A program made the translations under genes and the position numbers. This document shows positions 17,872 to 26,504 of a stretch of 34,958 nt of DNA, piece by piece. The notes beneath the pieces are model-generated. The model saw only the letters and a program-made list of their open reading frames with translations. It was not told where the DNA came from and did no database searches. The first letter of the stretch is position 1. Each line of letters begins with the position of its first letter. The stretch is from Clostridium senegalense JC122. GTDB lineage: Bacteria > Bacillota > Clostridia > Clostridiales > Clostridiaceae. The DNA lies in contig NZ_HE611050.1 of assembly GCF_000285575.1 (NCBI RefSeq), positions 644,165 through 679,122 of the forward strand, given 5' to 3'.

Positions 17872-19869
17872 TTATATCATATTATTCGGATTTACATCTA
17901 TACTAGTTCTTATATCATTATAAACATTTTCTAGCTCTTCATAAACAAATTTTTTTATATTCATTGCTAAATCTTCTTTTATTTTACCCTTAATAATTAT
18001 TTGCCATCTATAATAATTTTTTATTTTAGATATACCACAAGGACATGGTCCTAATATAGACACCTCTTGATTTCTTTCTAATAAACTTTTTAGTTTATAA
18101 CCTAATCGTTGAACATTTTCTATAAGAAAATTCTCCTTTTCACTACTAAAATTCATACTCATTATTTTAGAAAAAGGTGGATAATTTAAAAGTTTTCTAA
18201 GTTGCAATTCTTCTTTCATAAAACTTGAATAATCATTTTTAGCGGCATAGTTTATACTATAATTATCAGGAGTATATGTCTGTACAACTACTTTCCCATC
18301 TTTTTTATCCCTTCCAGCTCTACCTGCTACCTGCGTTATCAATTGAAAGGTTCTTTCTGTAGATTTATAATCTGGTATATTTAATGATAAATCTGCTGCA
18401 ATTACACCTACTAATGTGACATCCGGAAAATCTAATCCTTTAGCTATCATTTGAGTCCCTATAAGTATATTAGCACTTTTATTTTTAAATTTATTATACA
18501 ATACTTCATAAGCATTTTTTTCCCTTGTCGTATCAAAGTCCATTCTTATAGTTTTTGCATTTGGAAACATTTTATTTACTTGATTTTCAAGTTGCTCAGT
18601 TCCTATTCCAAAATGCTTTACATACTTACTACCACATTTAGGACAAATCCTAGGTTTTTGAACCTTATTTCCACAATAATGACAATTTAACGATGCTTGA
18701 TTATTATGATATGTCAATGATATATCACATCTATCACATTTAAAAACATACCCACACCCTCTACAAGATACAAAGGTTGAATATCCTCTTCTGTTTAAAA
18801 ATAATATTATCTGTTCATCTTTACTCAAAGCTTCTTTAATACTTTTATAGAGCTCATTACTAAAAATACTCCTATTTCCATTTGCAAGTTCTTCTCTCAT
18901 ATCTGAAACAAAAATTTCTGGCAATTTATTATTTACAGCTCTATTATTTAGTGTAATTATATCATATTCACCTATAAGACCTTTGTAATATGTTTCTATA
19001 GAAGGTGTAGCTGAACCTAAAACTAATTTGCAATCTTCAAGTTGAGTTTTGATTTCACCAATTTCTCTTGAAACATACTTAGGATCACTTTCTGACTTAT
19101 AACTAGCTTCATGTTCCTCATCTATAACTATAAGCCCTAGTTTTTCAAAAGGTAGAAACAATGCAGACCTAGCACCTATAGCAAGTTTGACTTTTCCCAT
19201 CTTAACTCGCATCCACTCATCAAATCTTTCTCCATCATTTAATTTACTATGAAAAATTGCAACATCTTTTCCAAACCTACCTTTAAATCTTTCTACCATC
19301 TGTGGAGTAAGAGAAATCTCTGGTATTAATATTATAGAATCTTTTCCATTATTCATCATACTTTCTACTAAATTCATATATATTTCTGTTTTTCCACTAC
19401 CAGTTATCCCGTGTATTAAAAATTGTTTTTTTGATGAATTTAAAATATTATCTACTGCATTTTTTTGATCTTTGTTCAATATTTTTTTTTCATATTTTTT
19501 GTATTCTTTTACATTATACCTATCTACTATACTTTCTTCACACTTTAAAAAATCATATTTTATTAAAGTATTTATAGATGATAATGAAAAACCTTTTTCT
19601 TTTGACACTTCCGACTTACTATAAATTCCGTTATTAGCCTTTATAAATTCATATATATTTATATACTTTTCTTTTAAATATTTCTCTTCCAATGGCTTAG
19701 ATATCATAACTACCAACTTAGTTTTAAACTTTATTCCCTTTGTAATAGACGTAGGTATTATTACTTTTATAGCCTCTAGATAAGTACATAAATATTTTCT
19801 TCTCATTATCTCTATAAGCTTTATATCAGTATGTTTTAATAATGGAAACTCATCACATATAGACTTCAC
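17872..19869 (-). CDS. priA: Primosomal protein N' PriA, C-terminal nine-tenths (frameshifted gene)
   Basis: PriA is the replication-restart helicase that loads the primosome at repaired forks. This frame carries the winged-helix region, helicase core and zinc domain: Walker A GITGSGKTEIY near 153, DEEH near 250, GSATPS near 280, two four-cysteine zinc sites (CRGCGYVFKCDRC, and CHYCG with CPKCG, near 370-410), and IGTQMIAKGLDFPDV near 470. The N-terminal domain is in the adjoining frame (19866-20084). Inserting one A in the A7 run at 19878-19884 joins them into a normal protein of about 740 residues, reading IKKIKYVKSICDEFPLL across the join. The apparent GTG start at 19869 is therefore probably internal. 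Confidence 0.9.
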   Translation of the reverse strand: MKSICDEFPLLKHTDIKLIEIMRRKYLCTYLEAIKVIIPTSITKGIKFKTKLVVMISKPLEEKYLKEKYINIYEFIKANNGIYSKSEVSKEKGFSLSSINTLIKYDFLKCEESIVDRYNVKEYKKYEKKILNKDQKNAVDNILNSSKKQFLIHGITGSGKTEIYMNLVESMMNNGKDSIILIPEISLTPQMVERFKGRFGKDVAIFHSKLNDGERFDEWMRVKMGKVKLAIGARSALFLPFEKLGLIVIDEEHEASYKSESDPKYVSREIGEIKTQLEDCKLVLGSATPSIETYYKGLIGEYDIITLNNRAVNNKLPEIFVSDMREELANGNRSIFSNELYKSIKEALSKDEQIILFLNRRGYSTFVSCRGCGYVFKCDRCDISLTYHNNQASLNCHYCGNKVQKPRICPKCGSKYVKHFGIGTEQLENQVNKMFPNAKTIRMDFDTTREKNAYEVLYNKFKNKSANILIGTQMIAKGLDFPDVTLVGVIAADLSLNIPDYKSTERTFQLITQVAGRAGRDKKDGKVVVQTYTPDNYSINYAAKNDYSSFMKEELQLRKLLNYPPFSKIMSMNFSSEKENFLIENVQRLGYKLKSLLERNQEVSILGPCPCGISKIKNYYRWQIIIKGKIKEDLAMNIKKFVYEELENVYNDIRTSIDVNPNNMI

Positions 19870-20084
19870 ATATTTAATTTTTTTATATTTTCTTTATCTA
19901 TATCATCTTCTTTATAAAAATTTATAACAAATCCATCTATAAATTTATTTCCAAATCCAAAAGGAACTTTAACCCTATGACCAACCAATATGTCATCTTT
20001 CAAGTTGTCTGGGACTTTATAAGTAAATATTTTATCTAACTTTACCGCTTCATTATTTACTATTATCCCAACATAATCCTTCAT
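19866..20084 (-). CDS. priA: PriA N-terminal DNA-binding domain (frameshifted gene)
   Basis: 72 residues covering the PriA 3'-end-binding domain (VGIIVNNEAVKLDKIFTYKVP, VGHRVKVPFGFGNKF, GFVINF), with a proper ATG and AGAGAGG ribosome site. The frame ends at a TGA two codons after the homopolymer break. Its stop overlaps the GTG that begins the larger frame (ATGTGA), so the two would look like coupled genes, but PriA is a single protein in all relatives I know. First gene of the long operon ending at thiN. Confidence 0.88.
   Translation of the reverse strand: MKDYVGIIVNNEAVKLDKIFTYKVPDNLKDDILVGHRVKVPFGFGNKFIDGFVINFYKEDDIDKENIKKLNM
19878..19884 (-). other. A7 homopolymer at the priA frame break
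   Basis: Minus-strand ATA AAA AAA TTA: seven A. The downstream priA frame is -1 relative to the upstream one, and one extra A restores it. The context also matches a classical A AAA AAA slippery heptamer, but I see no clear downstream stem-loop or upstream Shine-Dalgarno-like stimulator. Confidence 0.85.
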
Positions 20085-20120
20085 ATTTACCTCTCTTTCA
20101 TACTAATATCTAAATATTAA

Positions 20121-20239
20121 TATAGGGTTATAAATTTAAAATTAAATTTATCTTTTATGAAATAAATTTTTAACATTAAATATAACTATTAATGCTAAAA
20201 CTCCCTGTATAGGTTAAATATTAATGTTATATCCCTATA
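20121..20239 (-). repeat. Nested inverted repeats in the priA leader
   Basis: Outer arms 20121-20133 and 20227-20239 pair over 13 bp with one mismatch (TATAGGG core). Inner arms 20171-20179 and 20221-20229 pair perfectly over 9 bp (TAACATTAA). A further small hairpin (TAAATTT/AAATTTA) lies around 20131-20150. The leader of about 165 nt between the promoter and priA could thus fold extensively. I recognise no known riboswitch. Confidence 0.5.
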
Positions 20240-20255
20240 AAAATTAACTTTTAAT

Positions 20256-20264
20256 ATTATACCA
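20256..20264 (-). promoter_or_regulatory. Extended -10 promoter for the priA-thiN operon
   Basis: Minus strand TGGTATAAT: a perfect -10 with the TG extension; no good -35. Start of transcription would be near 20249. Confidence 0.55.
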
Positions 20265-20315
20265 TAATTTCAAAACCAACTACTATTTTCCCCTATATAT
20301 TTATATATAAAAATA

Positions 20316-20338
20316 AAAAAGCGACAATGTCGCTTTTT
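20316..20338 (-). terminator. Terminator after coaBC
   Basis: Minus-strand stem AAAAAGCGAC / GTCGCTTTTT with a 3-nt loop followed by T; overlaps the coaBC stop. Symmetric, so it could act from both sides. Ends the yicC-coaBC operon. Confidence 0.88.
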
Positions 20339-21530
20339 ATTTTAAATCCTTAATTACAATATCAAATAAACTTTCAGCTACTTTTTTCTTATCCATTACT
20401 TCTAAAGGAATCAAAGTCTCATCTTTCTTAATAATTGTAACTTTGTTCGTATCTTTAGCAAATCCAGCATCATTATCAGTTATATCATTAGCCACTATGT
20501 AATCTAAATTCTTATTTTTTATCTTACCTTTTGCATTTTCAATTAAATTATGGCTTTCTGCTGCGAAACCAACTAATATTTGATTTTTTTTCATTTTACC
20601 TAAAGATTTCAATATATCATTATCTCTTGTAAATTCTAAAACTAAATCTCCAGATCCTTTTTTTATCTTTTCTTCAGAATAGCTTTTTATTTTATAATCC
20701 GCAACTGCAGCTGATTTTACAACTATATCACTATCTGCAAATCTTTTTAATACTTCATCATACATATCAGAATTGCTTTGTATTGATATAAATTCTAGTC
20801 CAGTTGGTGGTTTTAAATTGGTAGGTCCACTTATTAAAGTAACCTCTGCACCTCTATCTCTTGCTTCTTCTGCTATAGCATACCCCATCTTACCACTTGA
20901 TCCATTTGTTATATATCTCACTGGATCAATTCTTGATATAGTTGGACCTGCTGTCACTAATACTTTTTTACCTTTTAAATCTTTTTTACTGTTTAATTTA
21001 CTTAATATAAATTCTGTAATGCTTTCTGTATCAGCAAGCTTTCCATCACCAACATCACCACAAGCTAATCTTCCACTTTCAGGTGCTATAAATTCATATC
21101 CTAAACCTTTTAACTTAGATATATTATCTTGAACTATTGAATTTGTATACATATTTGTATTCATAGCTGGAGCAAAAATAACCGGAGCCTTAGTTGCCAT
21201 TATTGTTGTAGATAACATATCATCTGCAATACCATTTGCAACTTTTCCAATTATATTAGCTGTAGCAGGAATTATAGCCATAAGATCCGCTTTTTTAGCT
21301 AATGATACATGTTGTATTTCCCATGCTCTAGGTTCTTCAAACATATCCGTAATAACCATATTTTGGCTTAATGATTGAAAACTAAGAGGACTCACAAATT
21401 CAGTAGCTGATTTCGTCATTATAACATGTACATTAACATTTTTCTTTTTTAATCTACTTATAACATCTAAAGCTTTGTAAACAGCTATTCCGCCACATAC
21501 GCCTATAACTACTGTTTTCTCTTTGCTCAT
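20337..21530 (-). CDS. coaBC: Bifunctional phosphopantothenoylcysteine decarboxylase / phosphopantothenate-cysteine ligase
   Basis: Two successive steps of CoA synthesis. 397 residues. The N-terminal FMN-binding CoaC half (about 1-185) has the catalytic His in IQHVSLA near 73, PAMNTNMY near 122 and substrate-cysteine loop ACGDVGDGKL near 157. The CoaB half starts at KKVLVTAGPTISRIDPVRYI and continues with NGSSGKMGYAIAEEA. Lies 1 nt after rpoZ. Works upstream of CoaD (1854-2345). Confidence 0.95.
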   Translation of the reverse strand: MSKEKTVVIGVCGGIAVYKALDVISRLKKKNVNVHVIMTKSATEFVSPLSFQSLSQNMVITDMFEEPRAWEIQHVSLAKKADLMAIIPATANIIGKVANGIADDMLSTTIMATKAPVIFAPAMNTNMYTNSIVQDNISKLKGLGYEFIAPESGRLACGDVGDGKLADTESITEFILSKLNSKKDLKGKKVLVTAGPTISRIDPVRYITNGSSGKMGYAIAEEARDRGAEVTLISGPTNLKPPTGLEFISIQSNSDMYDEVLKRFADSDIVVKSAAVADYKIKSYSEEKIKKGSGDLVLEFTRDNDILKSLGKMKKNQILVGFAAESHNLIENAKGKIKNKNLDYIVANDITDNDAGFAKDTNKVTIIKKDETLIPLEVMDKKKVAESLFDIVIKDLK

Positions 21531-21531
21531 C

Positions 21532-21765
21532 TTACTTTAAGCCCTCTTTCACATCTTGGCTTTCAGATAATAATGCATCTTGATTAATCTCTTTTATAGC
21601 TATAGTAACTGGTTTTGTACTTTCAGTTTCTATTAATGGTTCTGAACCATCGATTATTTGTCTTGCTCTTTTAGAAGCTGCTACTACTAATGAGTATCTG
21701 TTTTCAACCTTATTTAATAAATCTACTATTGATGGGTTAATCATTGAACTGTTGTTATTTTTCAT
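21532..21765 (-). CDS. rpoZ: RNA polymerase omega subunit
   Basis: 77-residue omega, which helps assemble the beta' subunit. Typical MINPSIVDLLNKVENRYSLV and ASKRARQI core, with a short acidic C-terminus. Between gmk (3 nt away) and coaBC, the conserved gmk-rpoZ-coaBC order. Confidence 0.93.
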   Translation of the reverse strand: MKNNNSSMINPSIVDLLNKVENRYSLVVAASKRARQIIDGSEPLIETESTKPVTIAIKEINQDALLSESQDVKEGLK

Positions 21766-21768
21766 ATA

Positions 21769-22368
21769 TTAGAACCTCCCTAGTATTTCATCTTTTATTT
21801 TATAAACTCTACATTTTTCAGCCATTATTATGCTTTCAATTTTCTTTACAGCATCTTCAACTCTATCATTAACTACTGCATAATCATATTTTGATGCAAA
21901 AGAAATTTCATCATAAGCGGCACTCAATCTAGTTTTTAATGATTCTGGTGTTTCACTACCTCTATTTGTTATTCTTGACTCTAATTCTTCCATTGATGGA
22001 GGAAGTATAAATATAAATACTCCATCTGGATAAGCAGACTTTATTTTAAGTGCACCTTGTATATCTATTTCTAATATTACATCCCTACCATTTTCAAGCA
22101 TTTCAAAAACTTTACTTTTAGGTGTTCCATAAAAATTACCATATACTTCAGCATACTCTAAAAAATCATCATTTTCAATTTTTTTTAAGAAATCTTCTCT
22201 TGGTGTAAAAAAATAATTTATTCCATCAACTTCTCCTGCTCTAGGAGATCTTGTAGTTGTCGAAACTGATATCCATATATCATTTTTTTCTAATAAAGCC
22301 TTACAAACAGTACCTTTTCCAGCCCCTGACGGACCTGATATAACTAATAATTGCCCTTTAACTGCCAT
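21769..22368 (-). CDS. gmk: Guanylate kinase
   Basis: Phosphorylates GMP to GDP. P-loop VISGPSGAGKGTVCKAL near residue 9; GMP-binding TTTRSPRAGEVDGINYFF near 38; LEIDIQGALKIK near 95. Three in-frame Met codons lie close together (22386, 22377, 22368). The first two overlap the end of remA; I use the ATG one nt after the remA stop (199 aa), but the ribosome-site spacing (GAGG, 12 nt) does not decide it. Confidence 0.93.
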   Translation of the reverse strand: MAVKGQLLVISGPSGAGKGTVCKALLEKNDIWISVSTTTRSPRAGEVDGINYFFTPREDFLKKIENDDFLEYAEVYGNFYGTPKSKVFEMLENGRDVILEIDIQGALKIKSAYPDGVFIFILPPSMEELESRITNRGSETPESLKTRLSAAYDEISFASKYDYAVVNDRVEDAVKKIESIIMAEKCRVYKIKDEILGRF

Positions 22369-22369
22369 A

Positions 22370-22645
22370 TTATTCATCAACCTCATCTATATGATGGTCG
22401 TCTTCTTTTGATGATAACCTATGAGCAACAGTCTCTGGTTGTACTGCTGATAATATTACATGATCACTGTCTGTTATTATTACGGCTCTTGTTCTTCTTC
22501 CATATGTAGCATCAATAAGCATACCTCTATCTCTCGCTTCTTGAATGATTCTCTTTATTGGTGCTGATTCTGGGCTTACAATTGCAACTAACCTATTAGC
22601 TGAAACTATGTTTCCAAATCCTATGTTTATTAATTTTATACCCAT
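22370..22645 (-). CDS. remA: RemA-family DNA-binding regulator (DUF370)
   Basis: 91-residue DUF370 protein. In Bacillus subtilis RemA activates extracellular-matrix and osmoprotection genes by binding DNA as a ring. Conserved [54 protein letters not shown] precedes the ATG. The yicC-remA-gmk-rpoZ order is conserved. The acidic, His-containing tail is longer than the minimal RemA. Targets in this organism are unknown. Confidence 0.9.
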   Translation of the reverse strand: MGIKLINIGFGNIVSANRLVAIVSPESAPIKRIIQEARDRGMLIDATYGRRTRAVIITDSDHVILSAVQPETVAHRLSSKEDDHHIDEVDE

Positions 22646-22659
22646 TAGTGTCCTCCTAT

Positions 22660-23538
22660 TTACTCTATATTTTGAGCTTGTTCTCTGATTTTTTCTATTT
22701 CACTTTTAATTTCTAATGCTAAATTAGTTATACTTAAATCTGTAACTTTAGATGCTATTGTATTTGTTTCTCTATTCATTTCTTGAATTATAAAATCAAG
22801 TTTTCTACCTATAGGTCCTTCTATTTTTAAAGTTTCTTTTACTTGACATATATGACTGTTTAATCTTACTATTTCTTCATCAATTGCAGTTTTATCTGCA
22901 AGTAATGCAACTTCCATAACAAATCTATTTTCATCTATTTGAGTATCCTCTAAAAGTTCTTTAAGTCTTTTTCTTAATTTTTCTCTATACTCTAATATTG
23001 TGTCAGGCACTCTTTCACCTATTTGATTTACATAATCTAAAACTAAATCACATTTTTTCTCTATATCTTGTCTTAGCTTTTCTCCTTCTTCTAATCTCAT
23101 AGTTAAAAGAGAATCCATTGCAATATTTAAAGAAGCTTGTAATTCTTTCCAAACTTCTTCTAAATTTTCTTCCTTCTGTTCAAGAGTAATGGCCTCTGGA
23201 AGCCTTGCTAAACTCATAGTTGAAATGTCATCTCTTAAATCATACATATTTTGAACTTTATTTAAACAATTCATATAACTTTTTATTAGTTCTTCATTCA
23301 AAACAGCTTCTACATTTTCTTTTTCAAGTGTCTTTTGAGTTATAAATACGTCTACTTTACCTCTTTTTATTTTTTCACTTAAAACTTTTCTTATACCATC
23401 TTCTAATGAGATTAAAGCTCTTGGCATTCTTACATTTAGTTCAAAATATCTGTGATTAACACTTTTTATTTCTACAATAAAATTTGAGTGCCCATTCGGT
23501 ACACTCCCACGCCCAAAGCCCGTCATGCTTTTTATCAT
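22660..23538 (-). CDS. YicC family endoribonuclease
   Basis: 292 residues. [11 protein letters not shown] start, [19 protein letters not shown] near 24, and the C-terminal DUF1732 part with [15 protein letters not shown] and TNTIASK. E. coli YicC is an RNase acting on small RNAs; function in Firmicutes is less clear. First gene of the yicC-remA-gmk-rpoZ-coaBC operon, behind a strong promoter at 23585-23614. Confidence 0.92.
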   Translation of the reverse strand: MIKSMTGFGRGSVPNGHSNFIVEIKSVNHRYFELNVRMPRALISLEDGIRKVLSEKIKRGKVDVFITQKTLEKENVEAVLNEELIKSYMNCLNKVQNMYDLRDDISTMSLARLPEAITLEQKEENLEEVWKELQASLNIAMDSLLTMRLEEGEKLRQDIEKKCDLVLDYVNQIGERVPDTILEYREKLRKRLKELLEDTQIDENRFVMEVALLADKTAIDEEIVRLNSHICQVKETLKIEGPIGRKLDFIIQEMNRETNTIASKVTDLSITNLALEIKSEIEKIREQAQNIE

Positions 23539-23584
23539 TTATCAACGCATCCTTCCGAGTTCTTTGTAAAATTCTTTATTCACT

Positions 23585-23614
23585 ATTATACAAAATTTAC
23601 ATTATCAATTTCAA
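23585..23614 (-). promoter_or_regulatory. Sigma-A promoter of the yicC-coaBC operon
   Basis: TTGAAA (23609-23614), 18 nt, TATAAT (23585-23590) on the minus strand; leader about 40 nt to the yicC ATG. Confidence 0.72.
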
Positions 23615-23693
23615 GTTAAAAATATATGTATTATTTAGCATTTTGAATTATTTAATAGGAAATTAAAGAAAATCTGATTTTTTAAAGAGTAAA

Positions 23694-23714
23694 TAGAGGC
23701 AAAACAGCCTCTAC
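23694..23714. terminator. Terminator after the aminotransferase
   Basis: Stem TAGAGGC/GCCTCTA with 6-nt loop and T-rich flanks on both sides, 47 nt past the aminotransferase stop. The T tract is interrupted. Confidence 0.7.
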
Positions 23715-23760
23715 TTTTCAAATTTGTTAAACTTTATACATACTATCATTTTTATAACTT

Positions 23761-24912
23761 TTATTCATATTTGTCAAGACTTGAAAGAGAGTTTTCAATT
23801 ATATTGTATGGTTGTGTTAATGCTATTCTAAAATAATCATACCCTAAAGTACCAAAAATATCTCCTGGTGTAACTATAATTCCATACTTATTTAAAAGTT
23901 CTAAGCAAAATTCATAAGTTGTATATCCTTTAGGTGTCTTGCACCAAATATAAAATGTAGAATAACTATCAAAAAATTTAATATTTTTTTCTTTTAATAT
24001 TTTTTTCACCAAAACTCTTCTTTTGCTATATTCTTCTTTTAATTGTTTATTATATTCATCCCCTAGTTTTAAAGCATTAATAGCAGCATATTGTATTGGC
24101 ATAAACTGGCCAGAATCTAAGTTGCTTTTTACTTTAATTAAGTTCTTAATTACTTCTTTATTTCCCACAGCATATCCAACCCTAAAGCCAGTCATATTAT
24201 ACAACTTAGAAAAGCTTCCAAATTCTACAACTGTTTTTTCTTTATCAAATTGTAATATGCTTATAGGTTTTATATCTTGTTCTATTATTTCACAATATGC
24301 AGCATCATTGCAAACAATTATATTATTTTTTTTAGCAAATTTAACTACTCTTTCAAAAAATTCTTCCGTTGCATTTGCTCCAGTTGGATTATTGGGATAA
24401 TTAATAAACATTAACTTAGCTTTTGTTACTGTATTTTCTGGTATATTATCTAAATCTATTAAATAATTATTTTCCTCTTTTAATGGTACTGTACACGGAA
24501 AACAACCCCATAATTTAGATGCTATATAATAAACTGGATATCCTGGTTCTGGTACTAAAACAGTATCTCCTACATCACATACTGAAGGTATTACATTACT
24601 TATTCCTTCTTTTGAGCCTATTAGTATAACTATTTCCTCTTCTTCTAATTGTACACTAAATTTGTCTTTATAATACTTTATTATTTGCAATTTTAATTGT
24701 TCTAACCCATCATAAGGAGGATATTTATTAAAACCCTTTTTATTCATACCTTCAATTAATCCTTCCTTTATGTTTTCATCTACTAGTAAATTAGGATCTC
24801 CTATACTTAAATCTACTACTTTTTTGCCCATGGATATCCTTTTTTCTCTTATATAATCCAGATTTTTAAAGTGGTATTCACCTATACCATTTAATCTATT
24901 ATTTATCTTCAT
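23761..24912 (-). CDS. PLP-dependent class I/II aminotransferase (DapL/AspC-like)
   Basis: 383 residues, fold type I aminotransferase. VVDLSIGDPNLLV near 31, YPPYDGLEQLK near 60, FINYPNNPTGANA near 170, DAAYCE near 205, and the PLP lysine in FGSFSKLYNMTGFRVGYA near 235-252. The overall pattern is closest to LL-diaminopimelate/aspartate-type aminotransferases, but substrate cannot be fixed from sequence alone. The frame is open 21 codons further upstream; I choose the ATG at 24912 because AAGGTGA sits just before it and a promoter (24934-24963) would lie inside the longer version. Monocistronic. Confidence 0.88.
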   Translation of the reverse strand: MKINNRLNGIGEYHFKNLDYIREKRISMGKKVVDLSIGDPNLLVDENIKEGLIEGMNKKGFNKYPPYDGLEQLKLQIIKYYKDKFSVQLEEEEIVILIGSKEGISNVIPSVCDVGDTVLVPEPGYPVYYIASKLWGCFPCTVPLKEENNYLIDLDNIPENTVTKAKLMFINYPNNPTGANATEEFFERVVKFAKKNNIIVCNDAAYCEIIEQDIKPISILQFDKEKTVVEFGSFSKLYNMTGFRVGYAVGNKEVIKNLIKVKSNLDSGQFMPIQYAAINALKLGDEYNKQLKEEYSKRRVLVKKILKEKNIKFFDSYSTFYIWCKTPKGYTTYEFCLELLNKYGIIVTPGDIFGTLGYDYFRIALTQPYNIIENSLSSLDKYE

Positions 24913-24933
24913 AAAATCACCTTGCAAATTACT

Positions 24934-24963
24934 AATATAACTTATGGTATTCTCATATGTCAT
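24934..24963 (-). promoter_or_regulatory. Possible promoter of the aminotransferase gene
   Basis: ATGACA (24958-24963), 18 nt, TATATT (24934-24939) on the minus strand. It would give a leader of under 20 nt carrying just the ribosome site. Confidence 0.42.
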
Positions 24964-24975
24964 AAAATGTTCCAA

Positions 24976-25283
24976 TAATATATATTTTTACATAATATAC
25001 AAAATTAATTTAATTTATTCTTTTATCTTTCATATAAATTTAATTATATGAGTTATAAACTTATCATTCTCAATTGATAATACATTGTGTTTATTATTGA
25101 TTAAATCTAAACTTTAATATATATCTAAATTATAGAAAAGTTTATCTTCATATTTATGTAACTATAAATATATTACTTTATTCAATATATTCATAAAAAT
25201 ACTATTCTAAAACATAAAACTATCTTCACAAAATACATTTTTTTAATAAAATTTCAATCCAATCCATGTCTACAAATTTGATT
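24976..25283. other. Gene-free AT-rich stretch
   Basis: About 300 bp of very AT-rich DNA upstream of the aminotransferase. I see no gene, RNA or convincing signal. Confidence 0.6.
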
Positions 25284-25536
25284 TTATCTTATTACAAATT
25301 TTAAAATTGAAAATCCCAAAGCAAGTATCACAGCACATGAAATACATTTATCAACCTCTTTATTTTTTAATTCTGAATGACTTTGATTAACATTGACACA
25401 CCCAACAATGGCACTAATAATCTGCTCCAGTTTTCCAAATACCTAAAATCTGCATACCTGCAAATATTATAATGCTTATAGCACAAATACTTCTAATTAA
25501 ATACAGCACTTTTCATCTGCTTGTTTTTGAATCCAT
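25284..25536 (-). pseudogene. Decayed small membrane protein gene
   Basis: Reading from ATG at 25536: MDSKTSR, an in-frame TGA, then VLYLIRSICAISIIIFAGMQ and LGIWKTGA, then a frameshift into IISAIVGCVNVNQSHSELK, a Cys-containing linker and LALGFSILKFVIR before a stop. Two hydrophobic segments separated by a charged linker show a former protein of about 80 residues. Family not recognised. Confidence 0.5.
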
Positions 25537-25652
25537 CTAACTCTCACTTTTACCATTGTAACTCCGATATATTCCAACTTAAAGTTTATAATTTAATACC
25601 ATATATTCTCACTATACACAATTCGTAGATTATAATCTCAGTAATTATTTTT

Positions 25653-25682
25653 AAAACTGATATTTATATAAATATCAGTTTT
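25653..25682. repeat. 30-bp perfect palindrome
   Basis: Half-site AAAACTGATATTTAT followed directly by its inverse complement, with A/T tracts at both ends. Looks like an orphan terminator between the two gene remnants. Confidence 0.6.
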
Positions 25683-25739
25683 CTTGTGTTAAAATCTTTA
25701 ACCATAGTATAACTATGGGGTTTATTACTGCTAACCATG

Positions 25740-26200
25740 AAAATTTCAATTTGGATTGTTTCTTTTTCTAATATAAAAGTGTTTTTATATTTTACTATTT
25801 AAGGCATTTATTTGAATGTTTACTTGCAACATCATCAACTCTACTTATCCATCTTTTTAAATTAAAGTAAAGGCTATTAATATGTATAATTCTTATGGTT
25901 ATGGTTATCTATACATAGAATAAAATGTTTCCTATACGATTATCATATAGGTCTTCTAATTCATTAACAGTAACTCTGCCAGTATACAACAATTCAATTA
26001 TTATATTACCGTCTCTATCAAGTGCTGTACCAGCACAAACCCATTATTTACTTATATACCACTTTTATACCACTTTTTAACTTATTCCTCCTCTTTTACG
26101 AAAACATCTTGACATATTGCAGTTATATGCTAAGAACCCTTCGTCTGCTTCAACTATGTCATTAACAAAGCCTAATAAATGTTTTATCTTTAATTTTGCT
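25740..26200 (-). mobile_element. Degenerate IS1595-family (ISXO2-like) transposase remnant
   Basis: Minus-strand fragments, in order: HLLGFVNDIVEADEGFLAYN (compare the IS1595 block NDIVEADETFF..SYKGNH), RKRGG, then VCAGTALDRDGNIIIELL, GRVTVNELEDLYDNR, HINSLYFNLKRWISR and VDDVASKHSNKCL (compare HINxVNSxHSxLKxWLxxFNGVASKYLNxYLxWF). Stops and at least one frameshift interrupt the frame, and the segment after SYKGNH-equivalent is deleted. The catalytic ADE and the conserved 3' block make the family call fairly safe. Ends and terminal inverted repeats could not be defined. Confidence 0.72.
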
Positions 26201-26435
26201 ATTATTTAATTAAGATATCTTATTAAACTTAATCTTTTTAAGTTAAACAGCATTTTTTTAATATAGTTATTTTTTAAATCACTTTAAACTTATTTTTATA
26301 TTTATATAATTTCTACGTCTTATAACCTGTTTATTTTATCATTTGATAACATTTTTCACTTAATCCACTAATCCTGCATATCTATATATACATAAACTTT
26401 TACGTTTCATATTTTAAATTAAATTTTTATATAAA
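26201..26435. other. Gene-free stretch between the IS remnant and pbuG
   Basis: AT-rich, with only a short TTATCATTTGATAA palindrome near 26337-26350. Possibly contains the rest of the decayed IS; nothing recognisable. Confidence 0.5.
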
Positions 26436-26485
26436 AATAAGTAAATCTTCAAAGTAATAATTTCTTTGTTGAAGATTTACTTATT
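26436..26485 (-). terminator. Hairpin terminator after pbuG
   Basis: 17-bp perfect arms (26436-26452 and 26469-26485, AAGTAAATCTTCAA core) with a 16-nt loop, 19 nt after the pbuG stop. Confidence 0.75.
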
Positions 26486-26504
26486 ATAAATTTTAATGTC
26501 AATA

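Noticed and set aside
17846-17876. Inverted repeat between def and priA as a terminator
   Set aside because: Arms are A/T only and the genes belong to one conserved operon; likely low-complexity pairing.
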